Below are positions 11,346 through 22,407 of a stretch of DNA of 64,000 nt, piece by piece. Under the pieces are notes generated by a model. The model worked only from the letters and a program-made list of their open reading frames with translations. It had not been told where the DNA came from and did not search any database. Within the stretch, counting starts at the first letter, position 1. Each line of letters starts with the position of its first letter. Made by a program: the position numbers and the translations under genes. The stretch is from Bathynomus jamesi. Its lineage: Eukaryota; Arthropoda; Malacostraca; Isopoda; Cirolanidae. Location of the stretch: the NCBI GenBank assembly GCA_023014485.1, contig JAJOZX010002357.1:582501-646500 (forward strand), given 5' to 3'.

Positions 11346-11547
11346 GGATCACCTGAAGATCAGAGCCGCCATGTATTCTTGTTTTCTGCTTTAGAGTACC
11401 AAATATAATAATAAATTAAATTGAATGCCTCGTTAGGTCAACTGTACGCCCTTGACAATTGTTAGGTTAAGTCGTGATATTTTCGTTAGTTTTAACGAAG
11501 ATATCATATGGTAATTGAGGCTTGGGGCCCTGATCTTCAGGTGATCC
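11346..11547. mobile_element. Foldback-family element FB4 (FB3 type, opposite orientation)
   Basis: Same parts as FB3 in reverse order. The palindrome extends into flanking sequence (AAACTATTT before, AAAATAGTTT after), so no simple target duplication is visible. Confidence 0.7.
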
Positions 11548-13199
11548 AAAATAGTTTTGCTGTTTCATAAGCTCTGAATTGTAATTTTTTGCTTTTCATA
11601 TAACTTGTATTGTTTATGCCACGTGTGATTATTAAATTTGTTTTTACCCTTTGTGTATTTGTTTTCCTTTGAAAATATTGTTTGTTTTAACTAAGTTACG
11701 AGTATTTACGACAAAGTTATATATGCAAAAGTTACATAAAGTTACTGACAAAAGAATTACAGCGACGTTACGGGGCAAAGTTATGTTATGTAAAGTTGCA
11801 CGTAAGTTACGACAAAGTTACTGACAAAAAATTTATGGATATGTTATGCGAAAGTTATCCATAACAGTAATTAGAATGTATGGTGATGGAATTTGTAACT
11901 CACTTTACAGTAAAAAAAGTTGGCTGTTTCATTGAAGAAATTAGAAAATAATAACTTTTATGCTGGTGAAATTATGCTAATGAATGTATCAGTTAAAGTT
12001 CTAAATTGCTCAATAAATGTTTTTGAAATTGATGCAGAAAAACATAACATGTTTATTGTGAATAAAACAAAAGTTATGTAAAAATACTATAAAGAAACTT
12101 TAAATACTTCCGAAGAAAAGGTTATTCGGAGCGTTTTGTTTTAGTTTATATTATTAAAAACTGTGAGTGAGCTACCAAAATAAATACAAATAAAACGCTC
12201 AATCTGCTGCACAATAAAGTCTTCGGGATATTATAAAGACTACCACCTCGATGTTCGGCTTCCCATATGTTTGCCACCCATAATGTATCTTATTTTACTG
12301 AAAAGAATATTCAAACGCGGTACAATTTGATAAAAAGACTATATCAGTCACCAATCCTTCAGTTGAAGCCATGATTCAGTCTTATCATTTACCCTCCAAA
12401 ATTCCAAGTAAGTGTAAAAAAAATATTTTTATGAACCGATTGCCACACTGTGAAATGTAATTTATTGATCCATGATCGATCTATATAGACTACCGATATT
12501 AGAGATTAGGACTCCAAAGTTTGGCAAATTAGAAATCACCATAACTTTGCCAAATATTGGTAGATTTTGATGGGGTTTCTATCATTTTGATCGAAAATGG
12601 GTGTAAATTATTGTAATGATAATATAACTGGACAGCACTCCGTAAGGGGTGCCGAAATGCTGATTGGCTTAGCTGACCGCCGAGTTCGTCACTAGTATCC
12701 ACGGAATTCTCCTACAATCCTGAGCGCATGGTGTTTTCCCCTCTTAAAGAATTGAATTTCGGAGGACTAGTGACGAACTTGAATCATTCGTCATTATCCA
12801 TTTAAAAAAGTACATCCTGAAGAATATGATGGTATAGAAAATGGATTTTCGCACCCACGTCGCAACGCCTCATATGTTATCACCACATTTAAAATAGGTG
12901 GTTTGTATGGGTAAATTAAACTTTATACAGTGCACGTCAAGCCAAACTAAGACAACCTTCTAGTTGGATTATATTTTACTGTTTAGGATTAACTGTGATC
13001 ATCATTTGATTCCTTTACTGGATAGTTTAACTCTGTTAACTTTTATGCAATTTTATGTTTCATATAAAGGCTGAAATTTGTATATTATTACGCGAGACTA
13101 TTTTATATAGTTCAAATGTAGTTATAAAATGGATTATGAGAAGTGTTAAATGTACTGATAAAGAATATCACTATTATTATCACTCATTATCATTATTAT
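11548..13199. other. AT-rich stretch; AAGTTAC-rich segment and a partial inverted repeat
   Basis: 11695-11880 is unusually dense in AAAGTTAC/GTTACG words. An interrupted inverted repeat near 12683-12780 has arms AGTTCGTCACTAGT and ACTAGTGACGAACT. No gene recognised. Confidence 0.5.
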
Positions 13200-13203
13200 T
13201 CTC

Positions 13204-13234
<31 letters not shown>

Positions 13235-13724
13235 GCTCACTAAATAAATAGACAGATAAGTAGACAGATAGATTATTAATTATTATTATTAGATTATTAG
13301 ACAGACAAATATAAATAGTTTAATATATTCAGATTCCTATAAGAAGTTAATAAGTTCAATTAGGTTAATGGTTTATATCCTGTTCTATCAAGCGTCTTAT
13401 ATCCTTTTCCACCAGTGTCTCACATCCTGTTCCAGCATCAGTATACAGTACACTGTACACAATACAGTATACAGTATGTCGCGTGTGAAACCTGGTCAGA
13501 GCATATACGCATTAAAAGGCAAAAGTAACATAATTAATTTTATTTATACAAAACACGACTCAAATTCTTTTGTAGTTTCACATATATATATTTTTTAATT
13601 AAAAGACCGTATCTGAATAAGAGTTTATATTCTTTTTAATACGTAGAAAAACACGCTATTCCTTTCCTATGTTCATCAAATGATTTGGATACAGAAATCG
13701 GTCTATAACAACGATGAAAACCTT

Positions 13725-13784
13725 TTTAGAAATTAAAAATACTTCTTTTCCGTTATTAAATTTCTTTGTAGCTTCATCAGTTAG

Positions 13785-13853
<69 letters not shown>

Positions 13854-13995
13854 ACAAATTAGAAACCCGGGAGACGGCGAGGTCTTGATAATAACAATAA
13901 AAACTTTTTATACATTAAAAATATTTCTTCTCTCTTATTAAATTTTCTCGGGCTTCATCAGTCAATATATATATATTATTTAAAAGTTAGAAACC
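13725..13995. repeat. Local direct duplication around microsatellites
   Basis: The order 'ATTAAAAATA-TTTCTT, TTATTAAATTT, GCTTCATCAGT, (TA)n, TTAGAAACCC, GTCTTG' occurs twice in about 200 bp, the first copy with (TA)n(TG)n at 13790-13850. Diverged, so not recent. Confidence 0.6.
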
Positions 13996-14059
13996 CTTCT
14001 AGAAAGTGAAGTCTTGGCATTTTTCATGTGTGTGTGTGTACACGTAAAGGTATTAAAGC

Positions 14060-14490
14060 GCGGTGCAATAATGGTGTGAGATTTTATTTGGCATGAATTA
14101 GTCCCTCTAAAGCTGCTGGAGGAACGAATAACATCCCGGAAATACGTGCGCATATAGAAAACATGTAACCAGCAATGCTTCATTTCTATCCAAGTGTCTG
14201 GAGACAGCTTCTTTCAGAATGACTGCTATACTCTCCACCATGTTGTATATGAGTGCATGAGGTATACTCTCAACATCTTTTAATCCCATTGAGAATCTGC
14301 GGAATGCGTTGGGACGTGATACGCGGAAGCGTAACCTATTACCATCAACACTCCAGGAGAAGCGGGCTGCAGTGCGGGAGAAATTGGGGAAAAAATGGTA
14401 TTGTGTTCAACATCTCGTTGAATCCATGTCACGCCACATTCGAACTGTCATTAAAGCACGTAGTGACATTAAGGTCGGGGTTCTAAGTTT
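14060..14490 (+). pseudogene. Tc1-type transposase 3' fragment
   Basis: Degenerate remnant of a Tc1 transposase different from the one at 1.4 kb. The C-terminal part is readable from about 14282: NPIENLRNALGRDTRKRN, then LPSTLQEKRAAV, then QHLVESMSRHIRTVIKAR. These match the family's third catalytic motif (Glu of NPIE) and C-terminal tail. Upstream, frameshifted patches (WCEI-FGMN, LLEERITSRKY) suggest the preceding catalytic domain. No TIR is recognisable and the 3' end runs into a (TA)n tract at 14497-14546. Not functional. Confidence 0.72.
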
Positions 14491-14493
14491 CTC

Positions 14494-14549
<56 letters not shown>

Positions 14550-14792
14550 CTGGACACATTACACTCTCCTGCTCACGAGTGAGATTTTTGACTGGACGAG
14601 TTAAAAACTTTAATTCTTTTAGAATAATACTGAAAGAATTTCTTTACATGCTAGTAAATAAATATAATTTCATCTATCTTAAATTCTCTTCTAAATAATG
14701 AACTACAATGCATTAGATGCTGTAAAATTACATAATTTTTTGCCAACTACTTATTCTGGTTGGTTGCCGAGTGAAACGTCTATCTGTTTCAG

Positions 14793-14794
<2 letters not shown>

Positions 14795-14871
<77 letters not shown>
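14795..14871. repeat. (AC)n-(AT)n microsatellite
   Basis: About 36 nt of AC repeat followed by interrupted AT repeat. Confidence 0.95.
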
Positions 14872-15354
14872 AGTGAATTATGTGTATACCAAATATTTTG
14901 CAGAGAATTGGTTTCAGTGTCGGTTTTTGTGTCGATGTCAAATTTGCAATCTTACGTCTTTGATTCTCAGCTTTGTCATTAGTCGTGCGTTGTGTAGTTG
15001 TGAATTCGTGGATATAAATAAATATCGCAGAATGAAAGAGAGCTCAACCAGAACAACATTTACTGAAAACGTTGTAGGAAAGTTGTACAAACAATCTCTG
15101 AAACGCGCTCATATCACTTAAAAAAAGAAGGCAAAATTTATTTGAAAAAACAACACGAACAACAACAGAAAGAAAAAAAACCCTTTGGAATACTTTAGCA
15201 CGTTTTATTTGACCCTTTAACGACTAGTGTGTCACTTTACTATTTTGTTCTGACTAACGTCAGACGATTTTATTTAGTCTTAAAATACACCTGTGGGTAT
15301 TAAAGGTGTTAAAACTGCCACACAAATTTTCTATATATATACAGTATATGTGCG

Positions 15355-15389
<35 letters not shown>

Positions 15390-15626
15390 ACTCTGCACAT
15401 GCAAAAAATTGCAATGTTTTTATTTAAAAAGTTTTGGTAGAGGATAAAGTAGTTTAATTAGGGCAAGAATAAAGTATTTCATTTTTCCTTAATTATTTAG
15501 TGGCAGAGCGATGTTATAAAAAGTTTAATTACCCAACACGATTAATTATTTATGGTTCTCAAACTCAAAAAGGGCTTTACAATCTACATATTAATTTCTC
15601 TTATAAAAACACTTAACCATATATAC

Positions 15627-15633
<7 letters not shown>
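14872..15633. other. No gene seen; (GT)n at 15357-15386
   Basis: AT-rich sequence with one short (GT)n tract. A CCTTTAA...TTAAAGG arrangement at 15196-15312 was considered as a piggyBac-type MITE but the ends do not match well. Confidence 0.5.

Positions 15634-15688
<55 letters not shown>
15634..15688. repeat. (CA)n microsatellite
   Basis: About 27 units, directly abutting the foldback MITE at 15696. Confidence 0.95.
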
Positions 15689-15690
<2 letters not shown>

Positions 15691-15695
15691 ACAGA

Positions 15696-15929
15696 GTTGA
15701 CAAAAATAAATAGACACCTTTCGTTTTTTTTTTTTTTCAATTTAATTTTGGGGGTATTTGATTATAAAAGTCAATAAATAACAACAAATTTATTGAATCA
15801 ATAAATGCAAAGGCGAAAGGAACACGAATTTAAATATATTGATTCAATCTATTATTAGTTCATTGACTTTTATAATCAAATCAAATACTTTTGGAAAAAA
15901 AACAAAAATGTCTATTTACTTTTGTCAAC
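15696..15929. mobile_element. Palindromic Tc1-type MITE, 234 bp
   Basis: Ends GTTGACAAAAATAAATAGAC and inverse ending TTTGTCAAC. The arms (GATTATAAAAGTCAATAAA / inverse near 15870) fold over nearly the whole length. GTTGACAAAAGTAAATAGAC-type ends are frequent in Tc1 elements; the TA duplication is not clean, so the class is a best guess. Confidence 0.65.
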
Positions 15930-16281
15930 CCTTTCAACATAAATAATTAAATTGAAAGTAATTTCTCTTTTAAAGCCTACGACAGTCTGAACTGTGTGTG
16001 TGGTGTGTGTGTGTGTGTGTATAGCGAGTAGTACACAGGTTGTTTTTTGCTGTACCGCATGTACAATCCTTCTCCTGCAGTGTAATGTTCCGTAAGAAAT
16101 TGGATGAGTTATGGGTGACAGCTTTATCCCTTTATTTCTTCACCTTGTCGGCGTTCTACGAAAGTTGTCTTGATTAATTTAGAATAATTAAGCCGGCTAG
16201 TGTAATTAATTATTTAAATACTGTCGAGTAATGTCGGAAGAAAGGTTAATTTTTATGTTAATTGGAATGCAAATCATTTCC

Positions 16282-16285
<4 letters not shown>

Positions 16286-16348
<63 letters not shown>

Positions 16349-16352
16349 ATAC
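16286..16352. repeat. Interrupted (TA)n microsatellite
   Basis: Long AT repeat with two phase breaks, followed by ACACAC and the sequence GAGGTTCTAAGTTTCCTCC, which resembles the segment before the (TA)n at 14.48 kb. Confidence 0.9.
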
Positions 16353-16798
16353 ACACAACTTCGCTCCGAGGTTCTAAGTTTCCTCCTTTACATCACGAGA
16401 AAGAGGATGTTTCTTTCCTAATAATTCAGACTTAAGAAAAGTATTAAATTTCAGTCAAAACTGAAGAGGAAAATGAGGTATTGATTAATGAGAAAAAGTT
16501 GCCATAACAAATGAAGATCGATGCACCCAAAAGTTCTTTAAAAAATGGAAATGATTCGGAAAAAGTTGTTTGGTATCTTAGTCAGAGGGAACATTTTTAA
16601 TATGAGTGATAAACTTTTATGTCGCAGCCTACAACCCATTACAATATTAACGACAGTGGTTCACTTCCATTACGAAGGACTTTATATATTTCGTTCGCTG
16701 TTTTGGCTCGATTTAGTAGTATTAGAGCGGAGTTTTGTTGTTTATCATTAGTATATATATATATTATATATATTATATATATATATATATATATATTA

Positions 16799-17351
16799 CG
16801 GTGCGGCATAAGTCGTTTTACCGAGCACAATAAAATCACCTTGCGAAAAATAATATTATTTATTACAGAAATTGTTCAGTGTCTTCTATCATGTTCAATA
16901 CACACGTTACATCTTTGAACCACTGAACAACAAATAGCACGACACGGTTCTTTGTTATTATTCAACGTCTCGAACGAACTCTTGGCGTATCAAAGTCTTC
17001 ATGTGATCGAAGTACCACGGTTTATGGTCGTAGACTCTATCTTTGATTATACTCCACATTGAATAATCAATGTGATGTGATTATTCAATATGGAGTATAA
17101 TCAAAGATAGAGTCTACGACCAGAAACCTCGGAGCTTTGATCACATGAAGACTGATACGCCTAGAGTTCGAGACGTTGAATAATAACAAAGAACTGTGTC
17201 GTGCTATTTGTTGTTCAGTGGTTCAAAGATGTAACGTGTGTATTGAACATAAATGGAAGACACTTTGAACAATTTCTGTAATAAATAATAAATATTATTT
17301 TTCGCTCGGTGATTTCATTATTCTCGGTAAATCGACTTAGGCCGCACCCTG
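16799..17351. mobile_element. Large palindromic Tc1/mariner-type MITE, 553 bp
   Basis: Two arms of about 270 nt form a near-perfect inverted repeat with a very short loop near 17073. Right end CAGGGTGCGGCCTAAGTCG (minus reading) matches left CGGTGCGGCATAAGTCG, with TA on both outer sides (16797-16798, 17352-17353). No coding potential seen. Confidence 0.82.
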
Positions 17352-17368
17352 TATATATAAAATTCACA

Positions 17369-17582
17369 ATTAATAGTTTATTTCTGAATAATTCTATAGA
17401 GTTTGATCACTTCATCACTTGATGCTTTGAAATTGTTTTGATTCTTTATTTTTTCGTTTTGAGTCATATTTTAAAATTTTAACTATCAATATTTGTTTTT
17501 ATGAATTTTCATAGCTCTTATTTTGCTCACATGCTTTTCCAGTCACTATTTTTTTTTTTTAGTTATAACTAAATTTTTGCGT

Positions 17583-17637
<55 letters not shown>

Positions 17638-18026
17638 GCGAGCCTTTACAGTTTTAATATTATGGATTGTTATAGACACCGGTCAAGCCATTGAGTTCTG
17701 TGAAGTGGATTAAATTTGAAACTTTTTTATATATGGGTTTGGTGTTTTGTTTGCAATCTGTCTCCTATACTATTAAAACTGTAAAGCCGTGCGTGCGTGT
17801 GTAATGCAAAATGTTCGTTATAAGTTTATAACAACTAAAAAAAACAAAAATAATGACTGGAAAGGAATGTAAACAACAGTACGAGCTATGAAAATTCACA
17901 AAAACAAATATTAATAGTTAAAATACTAAATTGTGACTCAAAACGAAAAAATAATAAAAATTTGAAAGCACCAAGTGGCGAAGTGATCAAATTCTATAGA
18001 ATTACTCAGAAATAAACTATTTAATT
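17369..18026. repeat. Large foldback, arms ~270 nt, 105-nt spacer
   Basis: The left arm (AATTAATAGTTTATTTCTGA to GAGCCTTTACAGTTTTAAT, about 17660) is matched inverted from about 17768 to 18026. The left arm holds a (AC)n tract at 17586-17635 where the right arm has only a short GTGCGTGCGTGTG, so the microsatellite expanded in one arm. It starts 17 bp after the previous palindrome. Confidence 0.75.
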
Positions 18027-18149
18027 TTAAAGGACGCTGTTAAATTGAACACACACCTAAATAAGCACCTTCTTCGTCTTTTAAATCATTCATCTTTTCA
18101 CCTTCTAGAATATTTTTTCAGTATGGAATGGCGGGTCATCCATGAAACG

Positions 18150-18547
18150 TTATGCCGAACATTTAGTACACATCTCCATACGACTTCGGCATCCTTTGCA
18201 CTATCGAATGGTCACAGAAGGTGATGGTGCATGATTTTCAGAGCAGTTTCAGATCAAATGCGAAATCTGTTATGAGCCATACAACTCTACGAGCATCATG
18301 TCAGGCAACTCCTGGATCTCCTCTATCTTTAATTGCGGCTCAATATAATTCAGCTCACCGGACTATGCTCCAAACTGGAATAAATATTTGCTTTCCATGT
18401 AGAACCCACACCAATGGGCTGAGAGCATTTTTGTTGAGCTCGCTGCTTGGTACCTTAACAGAGATATTTGTATTCTTTCTGATATCAACACTGTCCAGCA
18501 ACCTCTTAAGAGAATTTCAGGGAATTACATGGCACCTTTTGAACCAT
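18150..18547 (+). pseudogene. OTU-like cysteine protease fragment
   Basis: Frameshifted remnant resembling an OTU (ovarian tumour-type) deubiquitinase domain. The readable N-terminal part is LRHPLHYRMVTEGDG followed, after a frame break, by FRAVSDQMRNLL. This is the GDGxCxFRAVS region that holds the catalytic Cys, and the break falls exactly there. A later frame reads QWAESIFVELAAWYLNRDI (about 18413-18470), the W(A/V)-x-ElxAAAxyL stretch of OTU domains, then RISGNYMAPFEP and a stop near 18547. The general catalytic His was not identified. OTU domains occur in host genes and in some mobile elements; nothing nearby shows which. Catalytically dead as it stands. Confidence 0.5.
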
Positions 18548-19478
18548 ATAGTGTATGAAGAGGTTCTTCAATAGCATACTCGTAACTGCCCAGACCAAGC
18601 TTCTATTTTGCTGTGTAGATTTAATGAAACGTTATCAAGTACCAAATAAAAATGGTTTTTTGCTTTGATTTTGTCTATCCGAATGACGAACGGTTTTTCC
18701 TTAAAACACCCTCGTCATGGAACTTTTTACCAATAGTCTATTGGTTTTACATGTCCGACATGGACGGGTACATCAGATAATACTATTTAAACTAAAAAAG
18801 ACTTTTCCTCTAACCCCATATTATTCCTTCATCCATCCATATTTATTATACTCGTATTTAATTACAACATGAGGTAGTTCAAACAAATATATAAAACATC
18901 CTTTGGAAATCATTCATAAAAAGTGTCTGCGAAGCTTGTCAAATAATAACAGCCACGCTTCCACAATATTTAAAGAGCTAAATATTTTAAAACACATTCA
19001 ATGTTGGTGTCAATATGTTGAAAGTTAATACAAATCAACGTAAATCACCCATTCGCGGAACAATCGCTCCGCATCAAATTTATCGGACTCTCCATAGATT
19101 TTATACACAAACCAAACTGTACAATGGAAACTGCATGAAATGAAGCGGATGGATGGAATACAATTCTTATAAATATCAGACAGGATTCATCAAAATGTAT
19201 TTCGCAAATCACTAAAGAAGTACTTCATTAGTTCTTACTGATTGTATACGTTCACTACTGACATTATTATTACCATAGTAATTAAACTCCCATTTTATAA
19301 TCAACTACCTAAAATATGCTAATTTCATTAAGCACTTTTAGTTTCATAATTTACCCTGAATTATTTTTTATTAACCATCATTTATTTTCTACTGAAAATA
19401 TACAAGTGATCATTTTATTTTAAATTGTGTAAAATAATCAAACACTATTTTTGTCAATTTTTAGCCTTTGTTTACTAT
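18548..19478. other. AT-rich; possible LINE relic
   Basis: A short plus-strand patch near 18960-19010 (NNNSHASTIFKELNIL) vaguely resembles the C-terminal region of LINE reverse transcriptases, too weak to annotate as a gene. Otherwise nothing. Confidence 0.35.
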
Positions 19479-19697
19479 ACTATTTGTTTACTATTATTAT
19501 TTGTTATTACTATTACTATTTGTTTACTATTATTATTTGTTATTACTATTTGTTTACTATTATTATTTGTTATTACTATTACTATTTGTTTACTATTATT
19601 ATTTGTTATTACTATTACTATTTGTTTACTATTGTTATTTGTTATTACTATTATTATTTGTTTACTATTATTATTTGTTATTACTATTACTATTACT
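19479..19697. repeat. 36-bp minisatellite
   Basis: About six copies of a 36-nt unit built of TTTGTTTACTATTATTA and TTTGTTATTACTATTACTA; one copy lacks the final TTACTA. The YYYLFVYYY and LLLFVITI open frames are repeat artefacts. Confidence 0.9.
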
Positions 19698-20566
19698 AAT
19701 ACAACAAATGAACTTGATTTTAATTTTACCTATAAAATTTCCATGCTTCCAACGGCATATTCAGATTAGAATACCGTGAATATATTAATGTCATAACAGG
19801 TATCTAAATTGTACAGAAAAATATTGAAAAATATTGAAAAACTTTACGCAAGTTGTTGTAGTCTTTTTCTGAATAAAGGTATCTTCTTTTTGATTTTGCT
19901 TATTTGATTATTTTGTTTGAACCTAACTCAAGTTTTTCAGAATCATTGTTGACATAACACTGATTAATTTTCTTTCATGGGTTTGTCAACCTTTCATCAA
20001 CGTTGTCAGCGCTCAATAAAATTAGTCACACCGATGATATATAAACACAAACTTTTTTGATGGTCTAAACAAAAAATCGTATTTGAATATTTCTCGATTC
20101 AACATTTTTCGACAAAAATAAAAAAATAAAATATTATTTTTCTTTTGTTTTATAAAAATACATTTTAGAATGGAAATTTATACCTGAATTTAAAATCTCT
20201 TCAAACGAAAAATTATCTTTACTTTTCTTAATTGCATTTTCTCAGTGTAACTAAAATATAAAGTTATTTTAATGAAATAATTTAAATAAGATATGCTTTA
20301 TACTCCAAACAATTTTATATACAGTATATAAATAAATATACATCTGGGCTAGTTGGGGTAGTGCGGGATGGGAGGGCCAGCCCCTGCAGAAAAAAGAAAA
20401 ATTGAATGTCTTATAACCTAACCCTTATAGTGTAGTAACTTAATCTAACCTAACCTATCCCTCACACAGCATCTTTCTTCTGACACACCACACACAACAC
20501 ACACACACACTTATATATATATATATATGAAAATTATTTCACGAAAGTAACACGTGAATAATATTT
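19698..20566. other. AT-rich stretch, no gene
   Basis: Holds a CCTAACCTAACC-like patch (about 20420-20460), a short (AC)n/(AT)n tract at 20490-20528, and at 19980-20040 a segment similar to the end of the dispersed repeat at 33.0 and 37.0 kb. Confidence 0.5.
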
Positions 20567-20607
20567 ATGATGAAAATAACCATGAAGGAAAAAGGAAACA
20601 CAGAATG

Positions 20608-20647
20608 GTGCTCAAGCGCTTTCGTCTAATGACATCCTCAGGAACAC
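20608..20647 (-). ncRNA. Hammerhead-ribozyme-like motif (PLE1 left arm)
   Basis: Base-for-base identical to the plus-strand motif at 21245-21284, on the minus strand of the left arm. Confidence 0.6.
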
Positions 20648-20842
20648 TGAAATAAATAACAAGTTCGAGACTCTACATAGGTCACAAAAAATAAAAAAAT
20701 AACAATAAAATAGAAAAATAAAAATTGTAGGAGGAGCATACAAATTTATAAGGAAAAACTACCAGAGTTTTAGCACTTTGCCCCTCTTGTCTAAATCCGT
20801 TCTGAACGAATTCAAAACAACAGGATCAAGCGAAAAAAGACC

Positions 20843-21132
20843 TTGGCTAATGTTAAAATTATTTGTAAGCATCACTATTCCGTTAGAACGGGACAGTCGT
20901 CCAGTGCCCTTTTCGTCCATTTGTCAGAGTTATCCCACTGTACTGATTGGAATAATGTTTCAATTTTGTTTCACTCAAGCAACATTGTTAATAGAAATAT
21001 TCTTGAGTCTGCCATTATTCAACTTACAAATAATTTTAACATTAGCCAGGGTCTTTTTCGCTTGATCCTGTTGGTTTGAATTCGTTCAGAACGGATTTAG
21101 ACAAGAGGGGCAAAGTGCTAAAACTCTGGTAG
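20843..21132 (+). pseudogene. PLE protein C-terminus
   Basis: The frame reads FVHLSELSHCTDWNN, then NRNILESAIIQL, then NNFNISQGLFRL. In PLEs these follow the GIY-YIG endonuclease core (the (I/V)xxRxILESALI and NxSxGxxxLDP motifs). A one-base loss after FRL shifts the frame; the expected continuation LDPVGLNSF...KVLKLW ends at TAG 21130-21132. No reverse transcriptase is present; the element is 5'-truncated. The protein would have made and primed cDNA at the target nick. Confidence 0.72.
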
Positions 21133-21244
21133 TTTTTCCTTATAAATTTGTATGCTCCTCCTACAATTTTTATTTTTCTATTTTATTGTTATTTTTTTAT
21201 TTTTTTGTGACCTATGTAGAGTCTCGAACTTGTTATTTATTTCA

Positions 21245-21284
21245 GTGTTCCTGAGGATGTCATTAGACGAAAGCGCTTGAGCAC
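21245..21284 (+). ncRNA. Hammerhead-ribozyme-like motif (PLE1 right arm)
   Basis: Parts in order: GTGTTC (21245-21250) pairs with GAGCAC (21279-21284) as stem I. CTGAGGA (21251-21257) matches the invariant CUGANGA core. One unpaired T follows, then GTC/GAC as stem II around loop ATTA. GAAA lies at 21269-21272. A short self-complementary AGC-GCT gives stem III; T21278 would be the cleavage nucleotide. The bulged base after the core departs from the textbook fold. Published work reports hammerhead motifs in PLEs; activity of this one is unknown. Confidence 0.62.
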
Positions 21285-21567
21285 CATTCTGTGTTTCCTT
21301 TTTTCTTCGTGGTTATTTTCATCATGCGTGTATATCTGATATTATACTATAGATTTTATCGGCCACCATCTACCCCTTACCCTCTCTCCGTAAATGCATA
21401 TTGTGTGCATGGCTTAACCTACTCGGCATTCTTCGTTTTATCTCTGGTTACAGCTGTGTAAATATACTCCATACCCTGATAAGGCGTCAATACATAAAAT
21501 TATTCATTGAAATATAATGTAATAATTTCTCTCTTTCTCTATCTCCCTCTCTCTCACGCCGAACATA

Positions 21568-21618
21568 TTATTATTATTATTATTATTATTACCTCGTTTG
21601 GAGTCGATCAACAATGAA

Positions 21619-21667
<49 letters not shown>
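21568..21667. repeat. (ATT)n microsatellites
   Basis: Two (ATT)n tracts separated by about 25 nt, bordering the foldback at 21697. Confidence 0.92.
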
Positions 21668-21696
21668 TTAGAAAGTCGATATGAGCCTATGTCTTT

Positions 21697-21949
21697 ATAA
21701 AGGATTTACATTTAATTTCCAATATTCTGAATAGTTTTTTATTTTCAGTACTGAGTTTCTTAATAATAATTCTAGATAAGATTTGCAGTATGCTAAGAAT
21801 ACTGTCTTCATTTTTTCTTCTGCAGAATCAAAAATGAAGACAGTATTCTTAGCATACTGCAAATTCTTATCTAGAATTATTATTAAGAAACTCAGTGCTG
21901 AAAATAAAAAACTATTCAGAGTAATGGAAATTAAATGTAAATCCTTTAT
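21697..21949. repeat. Foldback, arms ~120 nt
   Basis: Arms (from AAAGGATTTACATTTAATTT to GACAGT) are almost perfectly inverted around a 14-nt loop near 21825. Flanked on both sides by (ATT)n, then (AC)n at 22020-22069. No coding content; overlapping ORFs are artefacts. Confidence 0.8.
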
Positions 21950-22017
21950 TATTATTATTATTATTATTATTATTTTTATCCCCATCCCTATCTTTCTAAG
22001 GTCAGCTACTTCATCAG

Positions 22018-22069
<52 letters not shown>

Positions 22070-22070
<1 letters not shown>

Positions 22071-22407
22071 CGTATGACCCATTGGCAAAACTCAGAGATC
22101 ACATGATACAGACGGCATCGTGGGTGCTAAAATCCACTTTTCTTTGTATATAGTTTAATTATACATTAATCCTTATAAGTTCTGTATGTTAATTATTATA
22201 AATTGAACTGTGATTTAAAGGGGTTTTAACATCAATTAAAAAAAAATTTCAAAATACTGGCCGCCAGTCCCGCAAAGCCTAGTTCCACCACTAGATAAAT
22301 CAAGGTTGGGGGCTAACATCACAAGATCCTCACTGTCGTTGTTGAGATTTATTTGAGGCGGGGTAGGATAGACAAGCCTAACCAAAACTAAGGGTAGACC
22401 GGGTTAA
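22070..22407. other. No gene seen
   Basis: Moderately AT-rich, no feature recognised. Confidence 0.5.

Larger units (their letters stand above)
20567..21325 (+). mobile_element. Penelope-like element, 5'-truncated palindrome (PLE1)
   Basis: Arms 20567-20869 and 21023-21325 are reverse complements over about 300 nt, around a 153-nt centre. The right arm contains the end of a PLE reading frame plus its 3' region; the left arm is an inverted copy of the same. Each arm carries a complete hammerhead-like motif. PLEs often have complex inverted or tandem terminal arrangements, so the structure fits a truncated insertion. Confidence 0.8.

Noticed and set aside
15196..15312. piggyBac-type MITE
   Set aside because: TTAA words on both sides but the adjoining ends are not inverted repeats of each other.
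19451..19779. Three overlapping frames rich in Tyr/Leu/Val
   Set aside because: Translation of the 36-bp minisatellite; spacing is regular without unique spacers, so not CRISPR either.
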